A DNA stretch of 64,000 bases from Periplaneta americana. Lineage: Eukaryota > Arthropoda > Insecta > Blattodea > Blattidae. Each line of letters opens with the position of its first letter. The first letter of the stretch is position 1. The stretch is taken from the NCBI RefSeq assembly GCF_040183065.1, contig NC_091131.1:17975800-18039799 (forward strand). Reading direction: 5' to 3'. Made by a program: the position numbers and the translations under genes. The notes under the pieces are model-generated. The model searched no databases, was not told the DNA's origin, and saw only the letters and a program-made list of their open reading frames with translations. This document shows, piece after piece, positions 11,136 through 22,567 of this stretch.

Positions 11136-11378
11136 AATTGAATCGTTGAGTTGGAAAAGGGGTCATGTCCTGAAAAGTAAATTGTTCAGGAGAGACAAAA
11201 AACTCTGGACATGACCCCTTCTCCAACTCAATACTAATCTAACACACACTTTTGTGGACGGGACATGACTCCTTGTTATACCAAACGATGCGTACAGACA
11301 TAGCAGTCAGGTATCGCCAATAAACCGCATTTTGAAAAATGATGGACTTGACCCCTTTTCCAACTCACCGATTCAATT
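11136..11378. mobile_element. Small MITE with ~33-bp inverted ends
   Basis: The left end AATTGAATCGTTGAGTTGGA, AAAGGGGTCATGTCC is mirrored by the right end GGACTTGACCCCTTTTCCAA, CTCACCGATTCAATT. A third, inverted copy of GGACATGACCCCTTCTCCAA lies inside at about 11203. Length 243 bp, no coding capacity. The superfamily is not clear because the target duplication is uncertain. Confidence 0.7.
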
Positions 11379-11765
11379 ATACAATGTGCGACAGAAACAA
11401 TGACCCATTTTAAAATGTGTGCCATTGTTGGTCACAGCGGGCTAGAGCGCTAATGTTTGTTTCATTGCGTAGTCCGTTACGCATGCAGTTCAAAGCATTG
11501 CTATCCTCACATATAGCGTTACCTTGGAAGTCAGCTTGGAGCGCTGGTCAAATGAATATCGTGCCAAGCAAGTTCCATCTTTACAAGGTGCAAGAGATGT
11601 AAGAGTTGTGGGTGGTATTAATAAAGATGAGGAAGATGAGTTTGCTTCAAATTTTGTGAGCTTCCTCCTTTTCCTATTAATAAAGTTGAGGAAAATGAGC
11701 TTGCTCATCAAGAATTTCCTCCACCTTTGAGCAAGGAGTCAGCACGTAATAGTTTCCTCGCATTA

Positions 11766-12659
11766 GGGGAGACTGTTGTACCTTTAAACACTTTTCACAT
11801 TTTATTTTTTTTTTAATTTTGGGAAATGAAATTTTTTAAATGAAAAAATGCTTGAAATAATTACTGAAGATTCCTTTACAACTTCCTGTATGTATTTTCC
11901 TGTTTTACAGATCTATTAAGGATGGAAAAAATAAAATGAAGAGATATGTAATGTGTTCAAAGGTACAACAGGATCATGTACCTTGAAACATACCCTCTTG
12001 TAAGTTGGAACACGTGGAATATAGGAGGGAATATAGCTGTAAGAACTGACAATCATATTTAAAATGTATTTGCAATCATAAATCACAGCAGGCTTCTCTG
12101 ATTGAGATTTTATTTCCTGGAGGAGCAATAACTGCTTCAACAGCTTTCTTCAAGGCATCCGGATCAATTGGGGACCTCTTTAACTCCAGACTTACTTCGT
12201 GACATGATCTTAAAAAAAAAAAACAAAAACCGATAGTATCGTGTAATTTGGAACATGTTCCATGGTACAAGATGTTTTGTGTTCAAAGGTACAAGAGGGT
12301 GCACGTTTAAACAAATATGGCTCCCAAAACTAGAGAGTCAAATAAATCATGGAAATTAAAATATGTTATTACTCACCAGATGATAGGGAACACACCGTAC
12401 TTGAAAGATATTAACAAATGCAATCTGGTTTTGTGTTAGAAAACATACATCAATGAACGAAATGTTTACTTTTGGTACTAAAAAATTCTTTTGTCCACGG
12501 AACTCACACTTTGCAATAAATCAAACTGAAACTACGACCAGAGCTACTTAGCGGCTTTCTCTACAATTTACTTCATTTTGAGTCCTCTAGGTAGCAGCAC
12601 ACATTAAAAAACAAAAAATGTTCAAAGGTACACTATGCTAAAGGTACAACAGTCTCCCC
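11766..12659. mobile_element. TA-flanked MITE nested in the Harbinger-like element
   Basis: The termini GGGGAGACTGTTGTACCTTT and AAAGGTACAACAGTCTCCCC are perfect inverted repeats flanked by TA, as for Tc1/mariner/pogo elements. The interior is AT-rich with repeated AAGGTACA motifs (about 11958, 12286, 12624) and no transposase. It splits the host element between its left end and the transposase ORF, so it is younger. Confidence 0.75.
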
Positions 12660-12769
12660 TACTTATTAATAAAACGGAGTTTTGCTTCTTGCTCTGAAGC
12701 ATTTGCTTCAAAAAACCTGAGTACCTAAATAGGTAACTCAAGCTTGTAGAATGAAGCTGTTGTATCGAA

Positions 12770-13163
12770 ATGGCTGAGTTCATGGATATTCAATGGCCTC
12801 AAAAGTTGTATAAGAAGCACAGAGATTCACTTTCGAGAGATTACAAAACTTCGTACCGATTTAATCGAGAAAATGTGGATTGTTTAACCGACTATTTCTT
12901 AGGTGACACAAACCAAACCAGAGGTAGTGCATTTAAATATTTCCTTAACAGATTTGCAGAGGCTAATGCTGTTGGAACAATTGGAGGCATTGAAGGAACA
13001 CAGAGAGTATTATAAGGAAAAGCGTGCAAGACTCTTTGAAAACTACTATCAAATCACAGCTGATAATACACGGAATGTCGAATACCTCTTTATTTACAAC
13101 TTACACACAAATGTAACTTACATGAAATTATCAGTTCAAATATTATGCACTGGAATGAAATAG
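12770..13163 (+). pseudogene. Harbinger-type transposase N-terminal fragment
   Basis: The frame starting MAEFMDIQWP at 12770 contains YRFNRENVDCLTDYFLG, the helical N-terminal part expected before a Harbinger DDE domain. It ends at 13015. A second frame (12903-13163) holds QRLMLLEQLEALKEHREYYK, a charged helix of the type seen at the end of SANT/MADF partner proteins. No DDE residues remain. Neither piece is a functional gene. Confidence 0.5.
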
Positions 13164-13169
13164 AATTTG

Positions 13170-13510
13170 GGAGAGGGGCACTATGACCCAGCACTGCGAC
13201 CTATCAAGATACATTGCACTAACCCTCAAGCTAGGCACGTTCCCAAACTCACACCGGCTGACTACACTAAGGTTTGCTATGTATCCAGGTTTCGAGCAAG
13301 CAACTCCACTAATCCCTAGTCCAGCCCCGTCCTTACGTCGCTAGCCGGCATTCGAGGAATGCTATGGAATAATGACTGAATGGAGAAATGTTGACAGAAT
13401 GATGTAAATTCCTCATTAGGGGAAACGGGAGAACCCCGAGAAAAACCCAACTGCAACCTTGTCCGCCACAAGTGTCACTACGGATTTTTCAATTAAAGAT
13501 CCCATACGAA
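13170..13510 (-). mobile_element. Probable SINE remnant
   Basis: GAGGGGCACTATGACCCAGC at 13175, GGGAGAACCCCGAGAAAAAC near 13430 and a box-B-complement-like CATACGAACCCGG near 13503 match the layout of reverse-oriented cockroach-type SINEs. The family differs from A, B and C. Boundaries are approximate. Confidence 0.5.
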
Positions 13511-13519
13511 CCCGGACAG

Positions 13520-13783
13520 TCATTCATCTTTATGTGCTTGTTTCCCATCTTTTTTAAATCTGGTTTTCATATTGGACACTTTTTTAATGAATTGTGCCTC
13601 GGTTATTGGCATCTCAAACCCTTTTTCATACTTCTCTCTGATATTTGCAAATGCTGCAGATTTCTTTTGCCTCGATTCCGGTAACATTGACTTCTTAAAT
13701 ATAACTGGAAATTTTTTAACGATATCCATAAATAAAGATAGATCTTCTCCCTTTTTCCCAACGTCTTCCTCTGTATCACTCAT
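13520..13783 (-). CDS. Myb/SANT- or MADF-like protein of the Harbinger element
   Basis: An 87-codon minus-strand frame starts MSDTEEDVGKKGEDLSLFMD. The core FMDIVKKFPVIFKKSMLPES, then AAFANIREKYEKGF and QFIKKVSNMKTRFKK, has the spacing of a three-helix Myb/SANT-like DNA-binding domain (conserved aromatic/Pro, a W/F in helix 2, basic helix 3). In PIF/Harbinger elements such a protein helps the transposase bind the ends and enter the nucleus. The start has an acidic leader. The usual C-terminal extension is missing, possibly cut by the SINE upstream on the plus strand. Probably a truncated remnant. Confidence 0.5.
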   Translation of the reverse strand: MSDTEEDVGKKGEDLSLFMDIVKKFPVIFKKSMLPESRQKKSAAFANIREKYEKGFEMPITEAQFIKKVSNMKTRFKKDGKQAHKDE

Positions 13784-14135
13784 AGCTCAATCACTAATCC
13801 TTCGATCGAAATACACGTGACGGTATCGCTTGTTGTGGCTGGCCTGAACCCGTTTGACGACTCTACTGATACGAATTCCCACGCTAAGTGAAGCAAACTC
13901 TGTGGGCAAGCTTTGGCACGTAAGAGCAAGCTCCGATAGTTTTTATTAATACGACATTTCAGAGCTTCCTCATAGAAAAAGGAAGCTCGTTTTGGTCATG
14001 AGGAAGATGAGCATAGTAAGGTCTTCGTTTTTATTAATACCACCCTTAGTCACGTCGAACCTTCTGGAGACGATAAACACACAACTGCATTTCCTCAACA
14101 ATCTGATGATGACGGATGAAGCACATTTCCAATTA

Positions 14136-14949
14136 AGGAGAAAGGATGGTATTTTTTGATGAAAAATGAGTAAATTAAAAAAAAAATCTTTAAAATACTC
14201 TGTGATATGTGTGGAATGCATAGCATAACATTTTGTAGGTATTTGTGCCCTTATCGGATGTTGAGTCGCCATTTTTAAACTTCCTTTCTTTAAAATACCC
14301 TTTGATATGTGTGGAATGCATAGCATAACATTTTGTAAGTATTTGTGCCCTTATCGGATGTTGAGACGTCATTTTTAACTTCCTGCGCTATGGATTTTTA
14401 AATCACACGCCCGCTTTTATCGGTTTCCAGTAACTTCATTTTTTTTTTTGCTACATTGCCAGACAAAAATGGATATAATTTCTGAACTATTACAGATACA
14501 TGCATGAAATTTAGAACACACATTCTTTAGACTATTAGGAAACTTTTCTCTGTAACAGAATTTTGTTAATTGATTTAATTTTAAAAATACGTCCGTGTGT
14601 TTCAAGAAAGGAAATAAAAAAATTGTTATTAAATTTTAATTGTTTATTTTACAAATGTAGGGATTAATATCAAAATTCTGTTACAGACAGTTTGTAGAAC
14701 ATGCTTTTGCAAATACATTGCAAAAAAACGGTTTGAATCTATCTTTAAAAACGGTTTAGATATATCGGTTTTAGTACAATCCTGCATTGGGTATTTTTTT
14801 TTTTTTTTTTCAAATTTTGGCCCCCAAATATTTTTTTCAAAATATTTTTATTTGGTTGAGTTGCCACAGCTATGAGCATTCTACATACAAAAAATTAATA
14901 TTTTACACCAAATAGGAAAAATGTTTTAAAAAATACCATCGTCTCCCCT
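14136..14949. mobile_element. TA-flanked MITE with 100-bp internal duplication
   Basis: The left end AGGAGAAAGGATGGTATTTT and right end AAAATACCATCGTCTCCCCT are inverted with a few mismatches and flanked by TA. No transposase. A 100-bp unit (14187-14286 and 14287-14386; GTGTGGAATGCATAGCATAA in each) is tandemly duplicated. A T-tract at 14791-14810 and AT-rich filler make up the rest. Confidence 0.65.
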
Positions 14950-14959
14950 TATGAGACTG

Positions 14960-15355
14960 TCGATAAACAAAACTTCAGGTACTGGAGCGAATGACTACAT
15001 CAACAGACAAAAAGTTACCGTGTGGTATGTCTTCTTAGGGCATGGCTGGTCCTGAGACGCCAGTGGGGTTATTACAGTCACGGCACATTAATATGAGACT
15101 ATGTTACAATACTTCGTAACAATGAAACTACGCATCAAGAATATCAATATGGAGTCGTCGTGGTTTGAACAGGAAGGCGCAACCGCTTACACAGCAAGAA
15201 CTTTCATGGTGACTTTACACATCACTTTCTTTCCCGGTTTGGTATTGTAAACTGTTCACCACATTCGCCCGATTTATCCGTCTGTTATTTTTTTCTGTGG
15301 GGATTTGTGAAATGCAGAATTTATGCAAACAGGCCAGCAAATACCCGGAAATTGA
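14960..15355 (+). pseudogene. mariner/Tc3-type transposase relic (DDE region)
   Basis: The frame reads KVTVWYVFLGHGWS, a stop, GVITVTAH, then SSWFEQEGATAYTARTFMVT, which matches the ...WFQQDGATAHTAR... block holding the second catalytic Asp (here changed to Glu). After frameshifts come RPIYPSVIFFCG and NAEFMQTGQQIP pieces of the downstream PPRSPDL...FLWG region. Multiple stops make it inactive. A LINE begins at about 15358. Confidence 0.6.
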
Positions 15356-15357
15356 AC

Positions 15358-16990
15358 GGGTTACATCAGCTGCTTGTTTATGAGGATGATGTGAATATGT
15401 TAGGAGAAAATCCCCAAATTGTTAGGCAAAAACAGGAATTTTACTTGAAGCAAGTAAGGAAATAGATTTGGAATAAATCTCGACAAAACAAAGTATTCTA
15501 TTATGCAGTGGCGTAGCGTCAATGTAAGCTAAAAAGCTTAGCTTCCCCAGTTAATAATAACTTCATAATAAACCTGCAGTTTATGGAGAAAATTATTTAT
15601 TAATTTTAACAGAATTCATATTTACGCGTTAAATATTGTGATGCGGCAGCTCAGGATTATTTGTGATGCAGCAGTAAACAAGAAGCCTGCACACACCAGC
15701 TTCCAAGCAGACTGGTTTCTTACACTCATTCTTCTGTGCAATCCACCCTGCAGATTTTCCATCCCTTTCTAACTGAACTACCCTAGTCGCAAGGCTCGCA
15801 AGAAGCTAGCTTTAACATTTAGAATAAGTAATTTCCGAGTTATCCCTTTTCGTCAGTTGTGTTCAGTTGAAGTGTTAGTGTGCATTGTGGCTGATATAAT
15901 AAATAATGAGCGAAATAACAGTTCCTGACACTAATTTACTTGAATTTTTTTAGGACAATTGTATTATCAAGATTCACTTACGAACAAAAGTGTGATTTAA
16001 AAAACAAATGACCGACTCCTTGCTGTCAATGAAGGACACAACCAAAGGCACACGCATACTTACGTAATGATACTAATATTGTGACTTCTCTAAGTATGAC
16101 AGGGAGTGAGCTAATGTTATACGTATACGTGTCTATTTGTTAGAGATATGTGTAAACCTTGAAATCATATTTTATTGGTGTTACTTACGATGTTCCAACC
16201 AATCTTCGACTGCTGACTTGACATTGACTACTATTTATTTTAAGACTGTATTTATGTAATACGTTTTCTCATTTTGCACGAAAGACAACTTAGTTAGCTT
16301 CCCCTGCTCAAAATTTCATGCTATGCCACTGCTATTATGCCTCGTGACCAGAACATAGTACGAAATGGAAATAATTATAGCAATTGGAAATTTACTCTTT
16401 GAAAAGGTGGAAAAATTCAAATATCTTGAAGCAACAGTAACAAAATATTATTACACTCGGGATGAAATTAAACTCAGAATAAATATGAGAAATGCGTGCT
16501 ATTATTCGGGTGAGAAGCTTTTATCCTCCACTCTGTTCTCGAAAACGTAGAAAATTAGAATCCGTAGAATAGTTATATTACCGGTTGTTGTGTATGGTTG
16601 TGAAACTTGGACTCTCACTTTGAGAGAGGAACATAGGTTAAGAGTGTTTGAGAATAAGGTTTGGAGCTAGGAGGAACGAAGTTACAGGAGAATGGAGAAA
16701 GTTACACAACGCAGAACTGCACGCATTGTATTCTTCACCCGACATCATTAGGAACATTAAATCCAGACGTTTGAGATGGGCAGGGCATGTAGTACGTATG
16801 GGTGAATCTATAAATGCATATAGAGTGTTAGTTGGAAGATCTGAGAAGAAGAAGACCCTTTTGGGGAGGTCAAGGCGTAGATGTTAGAATAATATTAAAA
16901 TTGATTTGAGGGAGGTGGGATTTGATGGTAGCGACTGGATTAATCTTGCTCAGAATAGGGACCGATGGCGGGCTTATGTGAGGGCGGCAA
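15358..16990 (+). mobile_element. LINE family 1 copy, split by an hAT MITE
   Basis: The 5'-truncated copy begins in the RT palm ([16 protein letters not shown], where the catalytic YADD reads YEDD), is broken at 15505 by an insertion and resumes at 16332. Later blocks: [66 protein letters not shown], and the C-terminus INLAQ...VRAAMNLRVP at about 16985. There are stops at about 16548 and 16887 and a deletion after ENKV. The 3' tail leads into a (TAG)n run. Confidence 0.85.
15506..16331. mobile_element. hAT-type MITE with perfect 8-bp target duplication
   Basis: The ends CAGTGGCGTAGC and GCTATGCCACTG are 12-bp inverted repeats with one mismatch. CTATTATG lies on both sides (15498-15505 and 16332-16339). 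An 8-bp duplication with CAG...CTG ends is diagnostic of hAT. The 826-bp interior has no transposase. It interrupts LINE family 1 inside the coding region, so it came later. Confidence 0.92.
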
Positions 16991-17021
16991 TGAACCTGCG
17001 GGTTCCTTAAAAGACATTTGT

Positions 17022-17022
<1 letters not shown>

Positions 17023-17056
<34 letters not shown>

Positions 17057-17095
17057 ATAATAATAATAATAATATTAATAATATTAATAATAATT
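17023..17095. repeat. (TAG)n/(TAA)n microsatellite at a LINE 3' end
   Basis: About 11 TAG units followed by TAA-rich repeats, directly after the LINE family 1 end. It probably grew from the LINE tail. Confidence 0.9.
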
Positions 17096-17795
17096 TTGTA
17101 TATGTCAATCTTTTGTTATTTATTATATAATAGCAATGTAGTAGTTTGGGGGGGGGGTACGAAGGTAAAGAAAATGTATTTTACGGGTACGCAAGCAAAA
17201 AGATTGAATATACTGGCCTAGGCTATGGCGTACGTTGGCCTAATGCTTAATCGCCACTGATCATATTCTTGAGCTTAACACGATTCGAACAAAGTCCATT
17301 TCACTGACAAAAGACAGACGTCTAAACGACATTTCATACAAGTTGAGAGGATGCGAAGGCATTTCATTCCCCTTTCTACTTGCCCTGAGTCCGTCAGTAA
17401 CAGACCGATGGCTGTTACTTCTTATACCTGCACCCCCCAAGTTGTACACAAAAGAAAATAAAATATTAAATAAAGTACATAAGTGGATATAAAATACACT
17501 GACACAGATGTTTGACACATGTTTCAGTATATTTTATGTTGTTCTTATAATATTTTCAACTAATAATTAATTAAATTAAGGGATGTCAGTTTGTATTATG
17601 AAGTCAGGGGGAGCGACACAGTGCAGATTGTCCCGTTGTGTATGCTGTAGAGTAGCAACTAGCGGTGAAGAAAACATTTATCTTCTGCTGTCAGTAGCTT
17701 TTTAATGTGCCAGTTGATATAAACAGCAATAAAATGAAATACAAACGCTTGGTATAGGTTTTTGAAATACGGATTGCCGGTAAACATTTTCAATA
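17096..17795. other. No gene recognised
   Basis: Contains a G9 run at about 17150 and an 85-codon minus frame (17261-17518) without motifs. No repeat relationship was noticed. Confidence 0.35.
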
Positions 17796-18651
17796 CAGTG
17801 AAACCTCTCATTTACGGACATGGAAGGGACGTAACAATCTATCAGCATCTGGGAGGTGTCCTTTATTGGGAGGGAGGCTTCTCAATCTAACAGTAAATTT
17901 ATATTATGGATTATGTATCCCTTCAAGCTTTAAATGAAGTGTATTACTGTAGTTTAATTCTAAATACAGTAAACTGTACTACAGTAAATTCTTTGCAACT
18001 TTGAACTACAGTAGGTAAAACTGAAAAAAAGAAAATACAGCACTGTGCCATGCAATTTTATTCTAGGTCTACAGTTATGCAGTACTGTAATTTACAGTTT
18101 TCAACTTAACCTTTACGTTCAGGTGCCATGTCTCTCGAAACAGAACAACTGATTGAAGTGAAGAGAATAAATAATCCTACTAACCCTATCATGTGTCGAA
18201 TACAATTTCACGATCATGGAAACCTTGGACTCATCAGACAGGTTAAATTTTATGACTCTGTTTATCCACCCGCTTCCAGCTCTTTAAGATGCACTAACAC
18301 ATCAAATTCAAGAGTCTAAGTTATAACAAGGGGTAGCCGGCTGGGCTAGTGATAGCCTACGAGACCCTTATGTTATGTTTCATGTTAAGGAATTTCTGTA
18401 CTATATTTTCAGAACTAAATTTTCCATCATTGTAACACATTATGTCTCTGAATCCAAGTTCTATCCGCAGTCAGGAGGTAAAGCAAGCTTTAGGACTGTG
18501 AAACGGCTGTCCGTGTCCGTGTCTGAGAGTGTCCGTAAACGAGAGTTTAATTTGTCATTATTTCTATACTATTTCAGTTGGGACATAAAAATCTGTCCGT
18601 ATATGAGGAGTGTCCGTATCTTTGGGGTGTCCGTAAGGAGAGGTTTCACTC
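17796..18651. mobile_element. pogo/Tigger-like MITE
   Basis: The left end CAGTGAAACCTCTCATTTAC, GGACA and right end TGTCCGTAAGGAGAGGTTTC, ACT are inverted repeats with TA at both flanks (one base displaced on the right). GTGTCCGTA motifs recur subterminally at about 18500-18540 and 18590-18640. No DDE or CENP-B-like ORF remains. A 63-codon frame at 18128 (MSLETEQLIEVKRI) has no recognised homology. Confidence 0.65.
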
Positions 18652-19204
18652 TAGTAAGAATTTTCACTACGTTCAAAGTCAATTAGTCGAACGTTAGTAA
18701 GATAGACAGTAGCATCTTCCCCTTCAGGATGGTAAAGAGTGTGAGTAGAGGGGAAAGCGTATCTACCAAAATGAAATGGGGATTAGAAGACATTATGACC
18801 TATGCAGAATGTGTGCCATTAAAAACGTCACCGATCAGCTGATCATTGTTTACTTGGCGAAATACGAGAGAACGCTTGCGCCATCCCGTGTGAGAATTTG
18901 GAAGCTGTTATGGTAACCTTGCTGGAGTGTTTCCACGTTGGCGTTGGATTTCGGGAGGCGCTCTCACTCGCATGCTTAGGAAGTAAGTAACAGGGTCACT
19001 GGGTGGCGGAAGCACCGTGGGGTAGGGACGCAAGTAGGTGATGGCCTACATCTCCCGGTACAGTTACACTCGGCGATGGCACCTTAGTCTGACGCTGATC
19101 TTGTTATTGTTGCCGTCATGTCTCCCAATGCATTGCTGTCGCGTCTACATTCCAGGATGGCTGCGATCTACAGTCGTTACTGAGACTTCATAGTACATAC
19201 ATAC
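18652..19204. other. No gene recognised
   Basis: A moderately GC-rich segment (18940-19180) without an ORF or known repeat. Confidence 0.35.
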
Positions 19205-20470
19205 AAATGGCTTTTAAGGAATCCGAAGGTTCATTGCCGCCCTCACATAAGCCCACCATCGGTCCGTATCCTGTGCAAGATTAATCCAGTCCCTATCATC
19301 ATATCCCACCTCCCTCAAATCCATTTTAATATTATCCTCCCATCTGCATCTCGGCCTCCCCAAAGGTCCTTTTCCCTCCGGTCTCCCAACTAACACTCTA
19401 TATGCATTCCTGGATTCGCCCATACGTGCTACATGCCCTGCCCATCTCTAACGTCTGGATTTAATGTTCCTAATAATGTTAGGTGAAGAATACAATGCGT
19501 GCAGTTCTGCGTTGTGTAACTTTCTCCATTCTCCTGTAACTTCATCCCTCTTAGCCCCAAATATTTTCCTAAGCACCTTATTCTCAAACACCCTTAACCT
19601 ATGTTCCTCTCTCAGAGTGAGAGTCCAAGTTTCACAACCATACAGAACAACCGGTAATATAACTGTTTTATAAATTCTAACTTTCAGATTTTTTGACAGC
19701 AGAGTAGATGATAAAAGCTTCTCAACCGAATAATAACACGCATTTCCCATATTTATTCTGCGTTTAATTTCCTCCCGAGTGTCATTTATATTTGTTACTG
19801 TTGCTCCAAGATATTTGAATTTTTCCACCCCTTCGAAGGATAAATCTCCAATTTTTATATTTCCATTTTGTACAATATTCTGGTCACAAGACATATTCAT
19901 ATTCTTTGTCTTTTCGGGATTTACTTCCAAACCGATCGCTTTACTTGCTTCAAGTAAAATTTCCGTGTTTTCCCTAATCATTTGTGGATTTTCTCCTAAC
20001 ATATTCACGTCATCCGCATAGACAAGAAGCTGATTTAACCCGTTCAATTCCAAACCCTGCCTGTTAACATGAACTTTCCTAATGACATATTCTAAAGCGA
20101 AGTTAAATGTAAAGGTGATAGTGCATCTCCTTGCTTTAGCCCGCAGTGAATTGGAAAAGCATCAGATAAAAACTGACCTATACGGACTCTGCTGTATGTT
20201 TCACTGAGACACATTTTAATTAATCGAACTTGTTTCTTGGGAATACCAAATTCAATAAGAATATCATATAATACTTCCCTACTTAACCGAGTCATATGCC
20301 TTTTTGAAATCTATGAATAACTGATGTACTGTACCCTTATACTCCCATTTTTTCTCCATTATCTGTCGAATACAAAAAATCTGATCAACAGTCGATCTAT
20401 TACGCCTAAAACCGCACTGATGATCCCCAATAACTGCATCCCATATTATGTGTTGAAATTCCCCTTTCTT
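19205..20470 (-). mobile_element. LINE family 1, best preserved copy in the window
   Basis: Read on the minus strand: RT fingers HQCGFRRNRSTVDQIFCIRQ and FIDFKKAYDSV (20279-20460), then LSREVLYDILIEFGIPKK and [11 protein letters not shown] (20092-20295), then a 201-codon frame (19448-20053) with catalytic [46 protein letters not shown] and [13 protein letters not shown], and finally GRPRCRWEDNIKMDLREVGY and YVRAAMNLRIP (19214-19423). Three frame breaks separate these pieces. The endonuclease and N-terminus are missing by 5' truncation. The clade was not settled; RTE-like is the best guess. It encodes no working protein. Confidence 0.88.
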
Positions 20471-21759
20471 TCTTTTCTTTTTATTCTTTTCCTTTGACAG
20501 CAACAAACAAGGCCAAGAGAAGTTTATTTTGCATCACATTACCACATAACCATTTATGTTGCCCATACCAGGATGCAATAGAAACTCACGTTTTAAGATT
20601 ATGTGTCAGGAAAATTACCAGCGATGTCGTAGATATCTCGGTAGTCTCTCTCTTTATTTAAAACTTCCTTTCTTTTAGTATTATTTCTTCTCGAAAAAGG
20701 ACACTCTAACAATGAATTAACTGCACCAGCATTATTTCTCTCATTTGTTTCTGTTTATATTTTCCCAAAATACATAACAACATTGGCCCAGATTCATTAC
20801 TGTACTACGAAGTACAATAGTAGAACACCCTCGCTTATGTCATAAACTGAGACATAAGGGGAGAGAATCGAGTGGGTTTCTGCCTGCCAAAGAGCTGGAA
20901 TTTTGTTATTTATGGCCTAGTTAGGAAGACAAGTCACCACGGCTATTCCCACCCCACTCTATCCTTGAGGCCGGCCCATGGATGGGACGAGTGAAACCTG
21001 ACCAGGCCAGCCGAATTGTGCCTCAGCTACAACGTTTTAAGCGTAAACTCAAAGCCCGCGAAAGGACATGAAATGCATTGACAGACCCGGCACGAACGAT
21101 TCAGGCCTCAGGAACAAATTGTACTGCAAAACAGGTCTATATACATCAAAGTTTTCAAATGCTTCTACAGCGATATATGCTTCATTCAAATAACTAATAT
21201 ATTATATAAAAACACAAAATTTGATTTCAGTTAAGCTAATTGACTGAGGCCCGGCCTCACTTGCCACAGTCAATCAGAACTCGCTTCATACCACCAACAC
21301 ACTTCTACAAACATCAAGACATATACATATAAATCATCTTCACATATACAGTCCCTGATAAACTTTGATTACACACAGCAATCATCAATGATAATTATCT
21401 GTATGTTATTAAAATCAGATGAATATTTTAGATCTAAATGATCAATAATAACCACTATTTGTAGCAATGTCAGATAACATTCAGTTCACAAGGGAACGTA
21501 TACTGCACGATTGAAGTTCTACATGTATAATTACAACCAATCGACCACATAAGATCCATCAGTCACAACACAACATCTATATTGTATATAGTACCCTAAG
21601 ACATTCTTCGAACAATGTGAAATTTAATTTTAAGCTAATATACAGTATTCATTTTATTCATTTTATTCATAATTTTTTAACATCATTGATAAATCGTATA
21701 ATTCTAATTGATTAATTTGTATTCATACTGTAACATGAGTTATATGTATACACAATCAA
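20471..21759. other. No gene recognised
   Basis: Mixed composition. 20830-21270 is GC-richer with CAGTGA-free, motif-poor sequence, and 21280-21760 is very AT-rich. Both strands lack a coding signal over 75 codons. Confidence 0.35.
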
Positions 21760-22330
21760 TTTGAATTTCATTTCAATTTTAAAAGTTCGCATCACATTGA
21801 AATTAATTATCACACGCTCTCGTCATGAAACAATACTAACAATACCATCCCATCGCACCTCCTCATGCTCATCTTCTTTCACAATAGCCCTGCCAAGACT
21901 CTGGAATTCGCTACCTGCTAGCATCAGGGACTGTCGAAATAAAATTGAATTCAAACGAAAACTTACTAGGCACTTGGTCAGTAATTGATTACTTGTAAAT
22001 AGTTTCTTTAATCTATCACAAAATATTTCAATATTCAGTAATTTCATCACTATACAATTTTGTTATTCTAGATTTAATTTGTAATTCAGTAAATATAAAA
22101 TATTCTTTGTTTCTCTATGATAAATTATCTAGCTTTAATTATTCAGGTAATCTTTTCGTACTTTGATTTTATTGTAATTGTAAATTTAATACTAATTGTA
22201 ATATTGTTTGTAATTGTAATTGTAAATTTAATACTAATTGTAATTTTATTGTTGATATTGTAGTTGGAATCTCCTGGTAGAGGGGCAGAGAAGGCCTGAC
22301 GGCCTTATCTCTACCAGGTTAAATAAATAA
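21760..22330 (+). mobile_element. Jockey-like LINE 3' end with terminal hairpin
   Basis: The C-terminal peptide (21761-21988) contains TRSRHETILTIPSHRTSS, SSSFTIALPRLWNSLPASI and RDCRNKIEFKRKLTRHL, the same end as the copy at 33747-34061. A 3' UTR with TTGTAATTGTAAATTTAATA repeats follows. It closes with a strong stem-loop (22273-22318) and TTAAATAAATAAATA. The RT core and everything upstream are missing. Confidence 0.8.
22273..22318 (+). other. LINE 3'-terminal stem-loop
   Basis: The outer stem CCTGGTAGAG/CTCTACCAGG (10 bp) and inner stem AAGGCC/GGCCTT close a TGAC loop. The counterpart at 34961-35006 keeps the inner stem and changes both sides of the outer one. Likely the RT recognition structure for target-primed reverse transcription. 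Confidence 0.7.
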
Positions 22331-22567
22331 ATACTACTACAAATTTATAGTTTTATACATAAAGCTCATGAAGATCCAACACCATGTATAATACATTGCT
22401 CATTTGCTATTTGCTCAATTTGATCAAGGTTCAGATTACATATTTTATTATATCTATGATGCCCAATAAGGCGAAAACGTTAATATATTCCATATTCATA
22501 TAGCAAATAAACATTTGCAAAACAGATGTGTCTTATGATTGAAATTTATATATACTTATTTTATTGT

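Larger units (their letters stand above)
11610..14045 (+). mobile_element. Harbinger-like DNA transposon, decayed and nested
   Basis: The ends GGGTGGTATTAATAAAGA (11610) and its complement TTTATTAATACCACCC (ending 14045) form inverted termini. Subterminal GATGAGGAAGATGAG blocks also appear inverted on the right. Inside are a transposase N-terminus (plus) and a Myb/SANT-like ORF (minus), the two-gene layout typical of PIF/Harbinger. A TA-flanked element (11766-12659) and a SINE (about 13170-13510) have been inserted. The expected 3-bp target duplication is not intact. Confidence 0.6.
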
